Origin: Micrococcaceae bacterium UBA6021
GTDB lineage: Bacteria; Actinomycetota; Actinomycetes; Actinomycetales; Micrococcaceae
Assembly: GCA_002427975.1 (NCBI GenBank)
Contig: DIZT01000310.1
Coordinates: 1-5,710 of the forward strand
Direction of reading: 5' to 3'
Length of the DNA: 5,710 nt
Shown here: positions 1 through 5,710 of the stretch, in pieces
Numbering within the stretch: position 1 is the first letter of the stretch
Layout of the letters: every line of letters begins with the position of its first letter
Notes under the pieces: generated by a model
The model's database searches: none
What the model was told of the DNA's origin: nothing
What the model saw: the letters and a program-made list of their open reading frames with translations, nothing else
Program-made: the position numbers and the translations under genes

Positions 1-1164
1 GCCATCCTGCTCAACGGCATGGACCGGGCCGAAATTTCGCGCTGGACTGCCGCCATGATCGCCTCGGGGGAGCGGATGGACTTCAGCGGCCTCCGGCGGC
101 CCGATGGCGGCGTGAAGGCTACCAGCGACAAGCATTCCACCGGAGGCGTCGGGGACAAGATCACCCTGCCTTTGGCGCCCCTGGTAGCAGTATTCGGCGT
201 GGCCGTGCCGCAACTGTCGGGCCGCGGACTTGGCCACACCGGCGGCACCCTGGACAAGCTGGAATCGATCCCCGGCTGGCGGGCAGCCCTGAGCAACGAC
301 GAAATGATGGCACAGCTCCAGGACATCGGCGCCGTGATTTGCGCTGCCGGGGCGGGACTGGCGCCGGCGGACAAGAAGCTCTATGCGCTGCGTGATGTCA
401 CCGGCACGGTGGAGGCGATCCCACTTATTGCGTCCTCGATCATGAGCAAGAAGATCGCCGAAGGTACGGGTTCCCTGGTCCTTGACGTCAAGGTGGGCAG
501 CGGAGCCTTTATGAAGGACGAAGCCCGGGCGCGCGAGCTGGCCGAGACCATGGTGGCGCTGGGCAAGGACGCGGGCGTGAACACCGTGGCGCTGCTGACC
601 AACATGAGCACCCCGCTCGGCCTCACCGCGGGCAACGCGATCGAAGTGGAGGAATCCGTCGAGGTCCTGGCGGGCGGCGGCCCGGAAGACGTCGTCGAAC
701 TCACTGTCCGGCTGGCCGAAGAGATGCTGGCGTGCGCGGGCGTCCACAACGCCGATCCCCACGCCGCTTTGAAGGACGGCCGGGCCATGGACGTGTGGAA
801 CCGGATGATCGCGGCGCAGGGCGGCGATCCGCGGGCCAAGCTGCCGGTAGCCAAGGAATCAGAAGTCATCTACGCCCCGGCTGACGGTGTGGTTGTTGAG
901 CTCGATGCCTTGGCGGTGGGCGTCGCGGCGTGGCGCCTCGGGGCGGGTCGTGCCCGCAAGGAAGACGCCGTGCAGGCAGGTGCCGGCATCCGCATGCACG
1001 CCAAGCCGGGAGCCGTGGTCCGCGCCGGTGAGCCGCTGATGACACTCCTCACGGACACCCCGGAGAAGTTCGCGCGCGCAAAAGAAGCCCTGGAGCATGC
1101 TGTCACGGTTGCCCCGGAAGGGTCGCGCCCGGCGCAGCAGCTCATCATCGACCGAATAGCATAG
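1..1164 (+). CDS. deoA: Thymidine (pyrimidine-nucleoside) phosphorylase, N-terminus cut by window edge
   Basis: Cytosolic salvage enzyme that splits thymidine or deoxyuridine with phosphate to give the free base and 2-deoxyribose-1-phosphate. The frame is open from base 1, so the true start lies upstream; 387 codons are present, against about 430-440 for the family, so roughly 45-50 residues are missing. The phosphate-binding loop KHSTGGVGDK is at 130-159 and the family signature SGRGLGHTGGTLDKLE at 217-264. Arg at 391-393 (in ALRDVTGTV) and Ser/Lys at 436-438 and 448-450 (in SSIMSKK) match the substrate-binding Arg171, Ser186 and Lys190 of E. coli DeoA, with the same Arg-to-Ser spacing. The KVGSGAFMK motif follows. 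The C-terminal PYNP domain runs from about 870, with GVAAWRLGAGRARKEDAV. TAG ends the gene 5 bases before a dedA gene, suggesting co-transcription. The methionine at 19 is internal. All key residues are intact; the family is secure, the thymidine versus broader pyrimidine preference is not. Confidence 0.95.
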   Translation, partial: AILLNGMDRAEISRWTAAMIASGERMDFSGLRRPDGGVKATSDKHSTGGVGDKITLPLAPLVAVFGVAVPQLSGRGLGHTGGTLDKLESIPGWRAALSNDEMMAQLQDIGAVICAAGAGLAPADKKLYALRDVTGTVEAIPLIASSIMSKKIAEGTGSLVLDVKVGSGAFMKDEARARELAETMVALGKDAGVNTVALLTNMSTPLGLTAGNAIEVEESVEVLAGGGPEDVVELTVRLAEEMLACAGVHNADPHAALKDGRAMDVWNRMIAAQGGDPRAKLPVAKESEVIYAPADGVVVELDALAVGVAAWRLGAGRARKEDAVQAGAGIRMHAKPGAVVRAGEPLMTLLTDTPEKFARAKEALEHAVTVAPEGSRPAQQLIIDRIA

Positions 1165-1169
1165 GGACA

Positions 1170-1799
1170 ATGCAGGCCATCAACGACTTCATCCTTGCTG
1201 CCGCCGGGCAGCCCCGGGTGCTCCTCCTGGTACTGGCCTGCTGCCTTATTGACGGGTTCTTTCCGCCCATCCCCAGCGAATCCGTGGTGGTAGGCCTGGC
1301 CGCGGTTGCCGCAACGGCAGACGTCCCCAATCCCTGGCTGCTGATGGCCGTCGCGGGACTCGGGGCGTTCCTGGGCGACAACATTGCCTACTTCATCGGG
1401 CGCAGAGTGGGTACCCGGCGCTGGCATTGGATGCGCGGACCGCGCATGCAGAGCGCGTTCCGCTGGGCAGGACACGAGCTGAAGAAGCGGCCGGCCTCGC
1501 TCATCCTCGTGGCCAGGTTCATTCCGATTGGGCGGGTCGCCGTCAATCTCACCGCTGGCGTGACCCACTATCCGCACCTGCGTTTCGTCGGCCTCACTGT
1601 CCTTTCCGCCACCCTCTGGGCCTCCTACTCCGTGGGAATCGGGCTGTTCTTTGGCCAGTGGTTTGAAAACAACCATCTCCTCGGGGCCGGCATCGCCATC
1701 GTTTGCGCCGTGGGCCTTGGTGTCGGCGTGGATCTGATCATTAACCGCATCCGGGGCAAGGCCCCTGTGCTGGAGCGTTTGGCGGATCCGGAAACCTAG
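1170..1799 (+). CDS. DedA-family (SNARE-associated/VTT domain) membrane protein, first of a tandem pair
   Basis: A 209-residue inner-membrane protein with the length and motifs of the DedA family, members of which are tied to membrane homeostasis, proton-coupled transport and lipid movement. Hydrophobic stretches lie at roughly residues 16-30, 38-50, 55-78, 108-120, 138-161 and 169-192. Conserved points: IDGFFPPIPSE (Asp28, Glu37), LGDNIAYFIGRRVG (Asp70), and ARFIPIGRVAVNLTAG (Arg116, Arg122). Acidic residues in the N-terminal part and the two arginines of the last motif correspond in type to residues needed in E. coli YqjA/YghB. The ATG is 5 bases after the deoA stop; the only SD-like bases, AGGG at 1163-1166, are very close to it, so coupling to deoA translation is likely. 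The start is supported because it aligns without gaps to the start of the second DedA protein. The C-terminal tail is short and basic (NRIRGK). Substrate unknown. Confidence 0.9.
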   Translation: MQAINDFILAAAGQPRVLLLVLACCLIDGFFPPIPSESVVVGLAAVAATADVPNPWLLMAVAGLGAFLGDNIAYFIGRRVGTRRWHWMRGPRMQSAFRWAGHELKKRPASLILVARFIPIGRVAVNLTAGVTHYPHLRFVGLTVLSATLWASYSVGIGLFFGQWFENNHLLGAGIAIVCAVGLGVGVDLIINRIRGKAPVLERLADPET

Positions 1800-1905
1800 C
1801 CGTTGGGGGAGGCGAACGTAGCGATCGGCTTCCCGGGCATGGGACACTGGTAAGAGCGACCTACGTCACTCAGTCGGGTGACTTTCCTTGAGGAGCAATG
1901 CCTGC
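1800..1905 (+). other. Spacer between the two dedA genes, with a small hairpin and possible weak promoter
   Basis: The 106-base gap has no gene. A hairpin at 1865-1882 pairs GTCACTC with GGGTGAC (7 bp, one G-U wobble, 4-base loop AGTC), followed by TTTCCTT. It could be a weak terminator of the deoA-dedA transcript or a structure beside the ribosome binding site of the second dedA. TGGTAAGAG at 1848-1856 resembles an extended -10 element, but no convincing -35 is seen, so a separate promoter is only possible. Confidence 0.3.
1891..1895 (+). promoter_or_regulatory. Ribosome binding site that decides the start of the second dedA
   Basis: AGGAG is 10 bases before the in-frame GTG at 1906. An upstream in-frame TTG at 1888 overlaps this site and cannot be the start it serves. 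ATG at 1915 would be 19 bases away, too far. ATG at 1898 is only 2 bases away and out of frame. Confidence 0.6.
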
Positions 1906-2607
1906 GTGGATTTCATGAACCACATGCTCGAACACGCCGCCGGGCAACCGTGGATCTACCCTGCGCTCCTGGTCTTCTTTTTCATCGATGGCTTCGCCAC
2001 GATCCTTCCCAGTGAGACCGCGATCGTCGGCCTCTCGGCACTGTCCCTGCACCGCGGTGAACCCAATCTGTGGATCCTCGGCGCCACAGCACTGATCGGC
2101 GCCATGGCCGGAGACAACATGGCCTACTTGCTTGGACGCAAGATCGGTACCGAACGCTGGAAATGGATGCGGCGGCCGAAGGTCCAAAAGATGTTCGCCT
2201 GGGCCCAATATGAACTGGGCAAGCGGGGAGCCGTGCTCATCTTCACTGCCCGGTATATTCCTTGGGGCCGCGTCGCGGTGAACTACGTCGCAGGGCAGAC
2301 CGGGTTCCGTCACCGGACCTTCTTTGCCTTGGATGGCCTGGCGTGTCTGACCTGGGTGGCCTACTCGATCGGGATAGGTCTTCTGGCTGGTCATTGGGTG
2401 CACGACAATCCGCTTCTGGGCGTAGGGATCGCCATAGCCTTTGCGGTGGTTCTCGGAATACTTGTGGATCATGCCTTGCGCTGGTGGCATAAGCGTCTTG
2501 AGCGTAAGGACGCCGCAGATGATGCCGCCGCAGAAGCAACTGCTGTGGAAGCTGAACCGGACGCCAAAGCGACCGCCGGCGTCGAGCCCTCACAGCCTGC
2601 TGGCTAA
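1906..2607 (+). CDS. DedA-family (SNARE-associated/VTT domain) membrane protein, second of a tandem pair
   Basis: A 233-residue membrane protein and close paralog of the preceding gene: hand alignment gives 93 identities over the first 191 residues with no gaps. It keeps IDGF and PSE (Asp28, Glu37), AGDNMAYLLGRKIG (Asp70) and ARYIPWGRVAVNYVAG (Arg116, Arg122). The hydrophobic segments match the paralog. I chose GTG at 1906 because it has AGGAG 10 bases upstream and because the resulting N-terminus (MDFMNHMLEHAAGQP) lines up residue for residue with the paralog's; a TTG at 1888 would give 6 more residues but lies on the ribosome binding site. It differs from the paralog in a C-terminal extension after about residue 198: a basic patch (HKRLERK) then about 30 residues rich in Ala, Glu and Asp, probably disordered and cytosolic. 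TAA is followed after 2 bases by a GC-rich hairpin. Function beyond the family is unknown. Confidence 0.88.
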   Translation: MDFMNHMLEHAAGQPWIYPALLVFFFIDGFATILPSETAIVGLSALSLHRGEPNLWILGATALIGAMAGDNMAYLLGRKIGTERWKWMRRPKVQKMFAWAQYELGKRGAVLIFTARYIPWGRVAVNYVAGQTGFRHRTFFALDGLACLTWVAYSIGIGLLAGHWVHDNPLLGVGIAIAFAVVLGILVDHALRWWHKRLERKDAADDAAAEATAVEAEPDAKATAGVEPSQPAG

Positions 2608-2609
2608 GC

Positions 2610-2636
2610 CCCGCCGTCCCCCTGGCGACCGGCGGG
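2610..2636 (+). terminator. GC-rich hairpin just after the second dedA (hairpin A)
   Basis: CCCGCCG at 2610-2616 pairs perfectly with CGGCGGG at 2630-2636 around a 13-base loop, starting 2 bases after the dedA stop codon. The place suits transcript termination or 3'-end protection, but there is no T-run after it. Its right arm shares 3 bases (2634-2636) with the left arm of the next hairpin, so the two cannot both form fully. Confidence 0.4.
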
Positions 2637-2667
2637 TCCCCAAGCTCGCAAGCTCGCCCGGGGACCC
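2634..2667 (+). repeat. Inverted repeat with tandem 8-bp direct repeat in the loop, before add (hairpin B)
   Basis: GGGTCCCC at 2634-2641 is the exact reverse complement of GGGGACCC at 2660-2667. The 18-base loop begins with AAGCTCGC twice in tandem (2642-2649 and 2650-2657). It sits where the -35 region of the add promoter should be, 6 bases upstream of a -10-like box, so it could act as an operator, an attenuator, a terminator without a T-run, or a member of a dispersed repeat family; part of it resembles a segment inside mazG (4366-4401). Confidence 0.5.
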
Positions 2668-2673
2668 CTGCGC

Positions 2674-2679
2674 TAGTCT
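2674..2679 (+). promoter_or_regulatory. Putative -10 box of add, suggesting a leaderless mRNA
   Basis: TAGTCT fits the actinobacterial -10 pattern TAnnnT. It occupies -12 to -7 relative to the G of the add GTG start, the spacing expected if transcription starts at the start codon itself. No Shine-Dalgarno sequence is seen before the GTG, which agrees. No good -35 is visible (the region is inside hairpin B). Confidence 0.5.
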
Positions 2680-2685
2680 TGGTAC

Positions 2686-3837
2686 GTGACTGAGCCCATT
2701 GTTGACGCTGCCCCTGCCATCGATTTCGACCTGAAGAGCCTGCCTAAGGTTTCGCTTCACGACCACCTTGATGGTGGTCTCCGTCCGGCCACCATCATCG
2801 AGCTGGCCCAGGCCGTAGGCCACACGCTTCCCTCCACAGATCCGGTTGCCTTGGGTGAGTGGTTCCGCGAATCGGCCGATTCCGGCTCGCTGGTCCGCTA
2901 TCTGGAAACGTTTGACCACACAGTCGCCGTGATGCAGACCAAGGACGGACTGTTCCGCGTCGCCAAGGAGTTCGTGGAGGACCTCGCGGACGACGGTGTG
3001 GTGTACGGCGAGGTGCGCTGGGCACCCGAGCAGCACCTCCAGAAGGGCCTCTCCCTGGACGAGGTTGTTGAAGCCGTCCAGGAAGGCCTTGAAGCGGGCG
3101 TCGACGCCGTGGCCGAAAGCGGCCGGGAGATCCAGGTGGGCCAACTGATCACCGCCATGCGCCACGCAGACCGTGGCCAGGAAATTGCTGAACTGGCCGT
3201 CCGTCACCGTAACAAGGGCGCTGTGGGCTTTGATATCGCAGGGGCTGAAGATGGCTTCCTGCCGTCCCGGTTCAAGGATGCGTTCACCTACCTGGCCCAG
3301 CACAACTTCCCAGCAACTGTGCACGCAGGCGAGGCCGCCGGCCTCGAGAGCATCCAGTCAGCTCTTGTGGACGGCCGCGCACTGCGCCTGGGTCATGGTG
3401 TCCGCATCGCCGAGGACATCATGGTGGAGTTCGACGACGACGACGCGGGTGCCGATGGCGACGCCGAGGACAGCATCGGCCTGGTTACCTTGGGCGACCT
3501 GTCCAGCTGGATCCGCGACAGAGGCATCGCGCTGGAGATTTGCCCGTCCTCGAACCTGCAGACCGGCGCGATCGCCGGGTTCGGCGATGGCATCGAGAGC
3601 CACCCGCTGGACATGCTCTATCAGTTGGGCTTCAACGTGACCATCAACACCGACAACCGCTTGATGAGCGGAGTCACCCTGACGGACGAGTTCGAACTCC
3701 TCGTGGAAACCTTCGACTACGACCTGGACGACCTGCTTGAGCTCACGCTGAATGCTGCCGAGGCGTCCTTCCTGCCGCTTGAAGAGAAGGAAGCGCTGGT
3801 GGAGTACATCAACGACGCCTACGACAACCTTGGCTGA
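2686..3837 (+). CDS. add: Adenosine deaminase
   Basis: A 383-residue zinc-dependent cytosolic hydrolase that converts adenosine and deoxyadenosine to inosine and deoxyinosine plus ammonia in purine salvage. Zinc ligands and active-site motifs occur in order: KVSLHDHLDGGLRP (His25, His27), HAGE (zinc His213, catalytic Glu216), RLGHG (His237), EICPSSN (284-290), and NTDN (zinc Asp323). The usual second Asp of the NTDD motif, which contacts the purine, is Asn324 here; I recall NTDNR in other actinobacterial adenosine deaminases, so this is probably a lineage trait rather than a defect. A very acidic loop at 248-262 (EFDDDDAGADGDAED) follows the RLGHG motif. The GTG start gives a normal N-terminus, has no Shine-Dalgarno and is preceded by a -10-like box at leaderless spacing. 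The final 8 bases overlap the start of mazG, so the two are probably co-transcribed. Family call is secure; related aminodeoxyfutalosine or adenine deaminases are less likely on length and context. Confidence 0.94.
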   Translation: MTEPIVDAAPAIDFDLKSLPKVSLHDHLDGGLRPATIIELAQAVGHTLPSTDPVALGEWFRESADSGSLVRYLETFDHTVAVMQTKDGLFRVAKEFVEDLADDGVVYGEVRWAPEQHLQKGLSLDEVVEAVQEGLEAGVDAVAESGREIQVGQLITAMRHADRGQEIAELAVRHRNKGAVGFDIAGAEDGFLPSRFKDAFTYLAQHNFPATVHAGEAAGLESIQSALVDGRALRLGHGVRIAEDIMVEFDDDDAGADGDAEDSIGLVTLGDLSSWIRDRGIALEICPSSNLQTGAIAGFGDGIESHPLDMLYQLGFNVTINTDNRLMSGVTLTDEFELLVETFDYDLDDLLELTLNAAEASFLPLEEKEALVEYINDAYDNLG

Positions 3838-4558
3838 GCCGGCTCCGGTTGAACGGCTGCTGGGGATCGTAGCGCAGTTGCGCGAGCACTGCCCGTGGAT
3901 GGGTGCCCTCACCCATGCCTCGCTGGTTGAGTACCTCCTGGAGGAAGCCTTCGAGGTAGCCGAGACCATCGAGACCGGCGCGGATGACGCTGAGCTCCGT
4001 GGCGAACTGGGCGACGTGTTGCTTCAGGTGGTGCTCCACGCCAGGCTCGCCGAGGAGCGCGGCACGTTTACGTTCGACGACGTCGCGCGCGGGCTGAGTG
4101 CCAAAATGGTCCGCCGCAATCCGCACGTCTTCCGTCCCGACGGCACGCTGCAGGAAAGCTTTCCTGCCACGGTGGATGAGATTGTCCGGAAATGGGACGC
4201 CGTGAAGACTGCGGAACGTCCAGAGCGAACGGGGCCCTTTGAAGGGATCCCGGACGCCCTGCCGGCCCTGGCCAAGGCACAGAAGTTCCTGGACCGGGCG
4301 GAGCGCGCCGGATCGGTGGTTGTGCGGTTGGGGAGCGAGCCCCCGGGATCTCGTTCCCCAACCGCTCCCTATCCTCGCAAGCCCGGTCAGGGAACCCTGC
4401 GGTCGTGGGCCCAGGCGCGCTCACCGGGGTCGGTCGAAACCGAAGAGGAACTCGGCGAGTTACTGCTCGCCGTCGTCGGCTCTGCGCGAGCCAAGGGACT
4501 CGACGCCGAACGGGCCCTTCGGGGCGCCATCCGGCGGCAGTTCACGTCGCCATCATGA
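3830..4558 (+). CDS. mazG: MazG-type nucleoside triphosphate pyrophosphohydrolase with an unusual central insert
   Basis: Predicted cytosolic NTP pyrophosphohydrolase (NTP to NMP plus PPi), a house-cleaning enzyme against non-canonical or surplus nucleotides; 242 residues from TTG at 3830. The N-terminal MazG domain has EEAFE (38-42) and ELGD (59-62), the EExxE and ExxD magnesium-binding motifs, then KMVRRNPHVF (92-101) and VRKWDAVKTAE (119-129). The usual CPWD..QTH motif is CPWMGALTH (21-29), lacking the Asp. After PDALPALAKAQKFLDRAERAG (141-161) a proline-, glycine-, serine-rich stretch of about 40 residues (162-201) looks unlike MazG and coincides with palindromic DNA at 4324-4401. The second, short MazG half (EEELGELLLAVVGSA, from 206) has ELGE instead of ELGD, so it may not bind metal. 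The TTG overlaps the add stop by 8 bases (TTGGCTGA) and lacks a clear ribosome binding site; the start is therefore less sure, but MazG homology begins shortly after it. Confidence 0.85.
   Translation: MAEPAPVERLLGIVAQLREHCPWMGALTHASLVEYLLEEAFEVAETIETGADDAELRGELGDVLLQVVLHARLAEERGTFTFDDVARGLSAKMVRRNPHVFRPDGTLQESFPATVDEIVRKWDAVKTAERPERTGPFEGIPDALPALAKAQKFLDRAERAGSVVVRLGSEPPGSRSPTAPYPRKPGQGTLRSWAQARSPGSVETEEELGELLLAVVGSARAKGLDAERALRGAIRRQFTSPS
4324..4365. repeat. 16-bp inverted repeat inside mazG
   Basis: GCGGTTGGGGAGCGAG (4324-4339) pairs with CTCGTTCCCCAACCGC (4350-4365) at every position, with one G-T wobble (4335/4354), around the 10-base loop CCCCCGGGAT. The outer 11 bp are perfect. The repeat encodes residues about 165-179 in the non-MazG-like linker of the protein and keeps the frame open. 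It resembles a REP-like or palindromic element sitting in coding sequence. Confidence 0.75.
4366..4401. repeat. Segment in mazG similar to the add upstream spacer
   Basis: Compared with 2637-2672 without gaps, 28 of 36 bases match by hand count, including exact CTCGCAAGC (4374-4382) and CCCTGCG (4395-4401); the core 28 bases match at 23. It directly abuts the 16-bp inverted repeat. Two related copies next to palindromes suggest a dispersed repeat family, but in such GC-rich sequence a chance similarity of this size is not excluded. Confidence 0.4.
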
Positions 4559-4603
4559 CGTCCGGGTGATGGATAGGGTTCCGTAACCTGCACCACTCTC
4601 GAC

Positions 4604-4609
4604 TAGGCT
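4604..4609 (+). promoter_or_regulatory. Putative -10 box of eno
   Basis: TAGGCT lies in CTAGGCTTGGT (4603-4613), which differs at one base from CTAGTCTTGGT (2673-2683) before add. If used, the eno mRNA would carry a leader of about 75 bases. No strong -35 is seen. TAGATT at 4656-4661 is a competing candidate nearer the gene. Confidence 0.4.
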
Positions 4610-4658
4610 TGGTCCTGACGAGGACGTCCCATATTTTCCGGTAGTTTCCAGCTGTTAG

Positions 4659-5710
<1,052 letters not shown>

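Noticed and set aside
1801..1836. Third copy of the GGTTGGGGAGCGAG-like repeat after the first dedA
   Set aside because: GTTGGGGGAGGCGA is similar only over about 12 bases with two inserted bases and lacks the matching right arm; too weak to call.
870..1847. Long antisense open frame (325 codons) across the end of deoA and the first dedA
   Set aside because: It lies opposite two clearly recognised genes, its translation has no domain-like pattern, and long antisense frames are common in GC-rich coding DNA.
1888..1905. TTG at 1888 as start of the second dedA
   Set aside because: It overlaps the AGGAG ribosome binding site itself and breaks the gap-free N-terminal match with the paralog.
1870..2490. 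Antisense open frame of 206 codons opposite the second dedA
   Set aside because: No recognisable motif, no ribosome binding site advantage, and the sense-strand DedA protein aligns end to end with its paralog.
3752..3829. Upstream extension of mazG to an ATG at 3752
   Set aside because: The extra 26 residues lie wholly within the add reading frame, are Arg-rich and do not resemble MazG; TTG at 3830 gives a normal N-terminus.
4324..4401. Frameshift or pseudogene in mazG
   Set aside because: The odd linker raised this, but the reading frame is the same on both sides and recognisable MazG sequence resumes after it, so the gene looks intact.

Overview
This 5.7 kb window looks like ordinary chromosome from a high-GC actinobacterium, most likely Arthrobacter or a close relative in the Micrococcaceae. 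That placement rests on the GC- and C/G-ending codon use, the GTG and TTG starts, and the style of the adenosine deaminase and enolase proteins. It is inferred from protein feel and gene order, not from a database match. All genes read left to right on the + strand with little free space.

Layout: (1) 1-1164, thymidine phosphorylase (deoA), cut off at its N-terminus by the window edge. (2) 1170-1799, a DedA-family membrane protein starting 5 bases after deoA. (3) 1906-2607, a second DedA protein about 49% identical to the first, aligned without gaps, after a 106-base gap. (4) 2608-2685, a short spacer with two overlapping GC-rich hairpins and a promoter-like -10 box placed so that the next mRNA may be leaderless. 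(5) 2686-3837, adenosine deaminase (add). (6) 3830-4558, a MazG-type nucleoside triphosphate pyrophosphohydrolase overlapping add by 8 bases. (7) 4559-4691, a promoter region. (8) 4692 to the right edge, enolase (eno), missing its C-terminal end.

deoA and add are nucleoside salvage enzymes, and MazG removes non-canonical or surplus NTPs, so the block reads as nucleoside/nucleotide housekeeping. The two DedA proteins sit between the salvage genes; a link to nucleoside or lipid transport is not shown. eno is a glycolytic gene with its own leader and strong ribosome binding site.

I found no clear novel multi-gene system. The most unusual signal is a palindromic stretch inside mazG: a 16-bp inverted repeat plus a flanking segment resembling the add leader. 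It sits in frame where a linker joins the two MazG halves, and looks like a REP-like or palindromic element absorbed into coding sequence. Other points of interest are the mutually exclusive hairpins before add, the possible leaderless add mRNA, and the dedA duplication.
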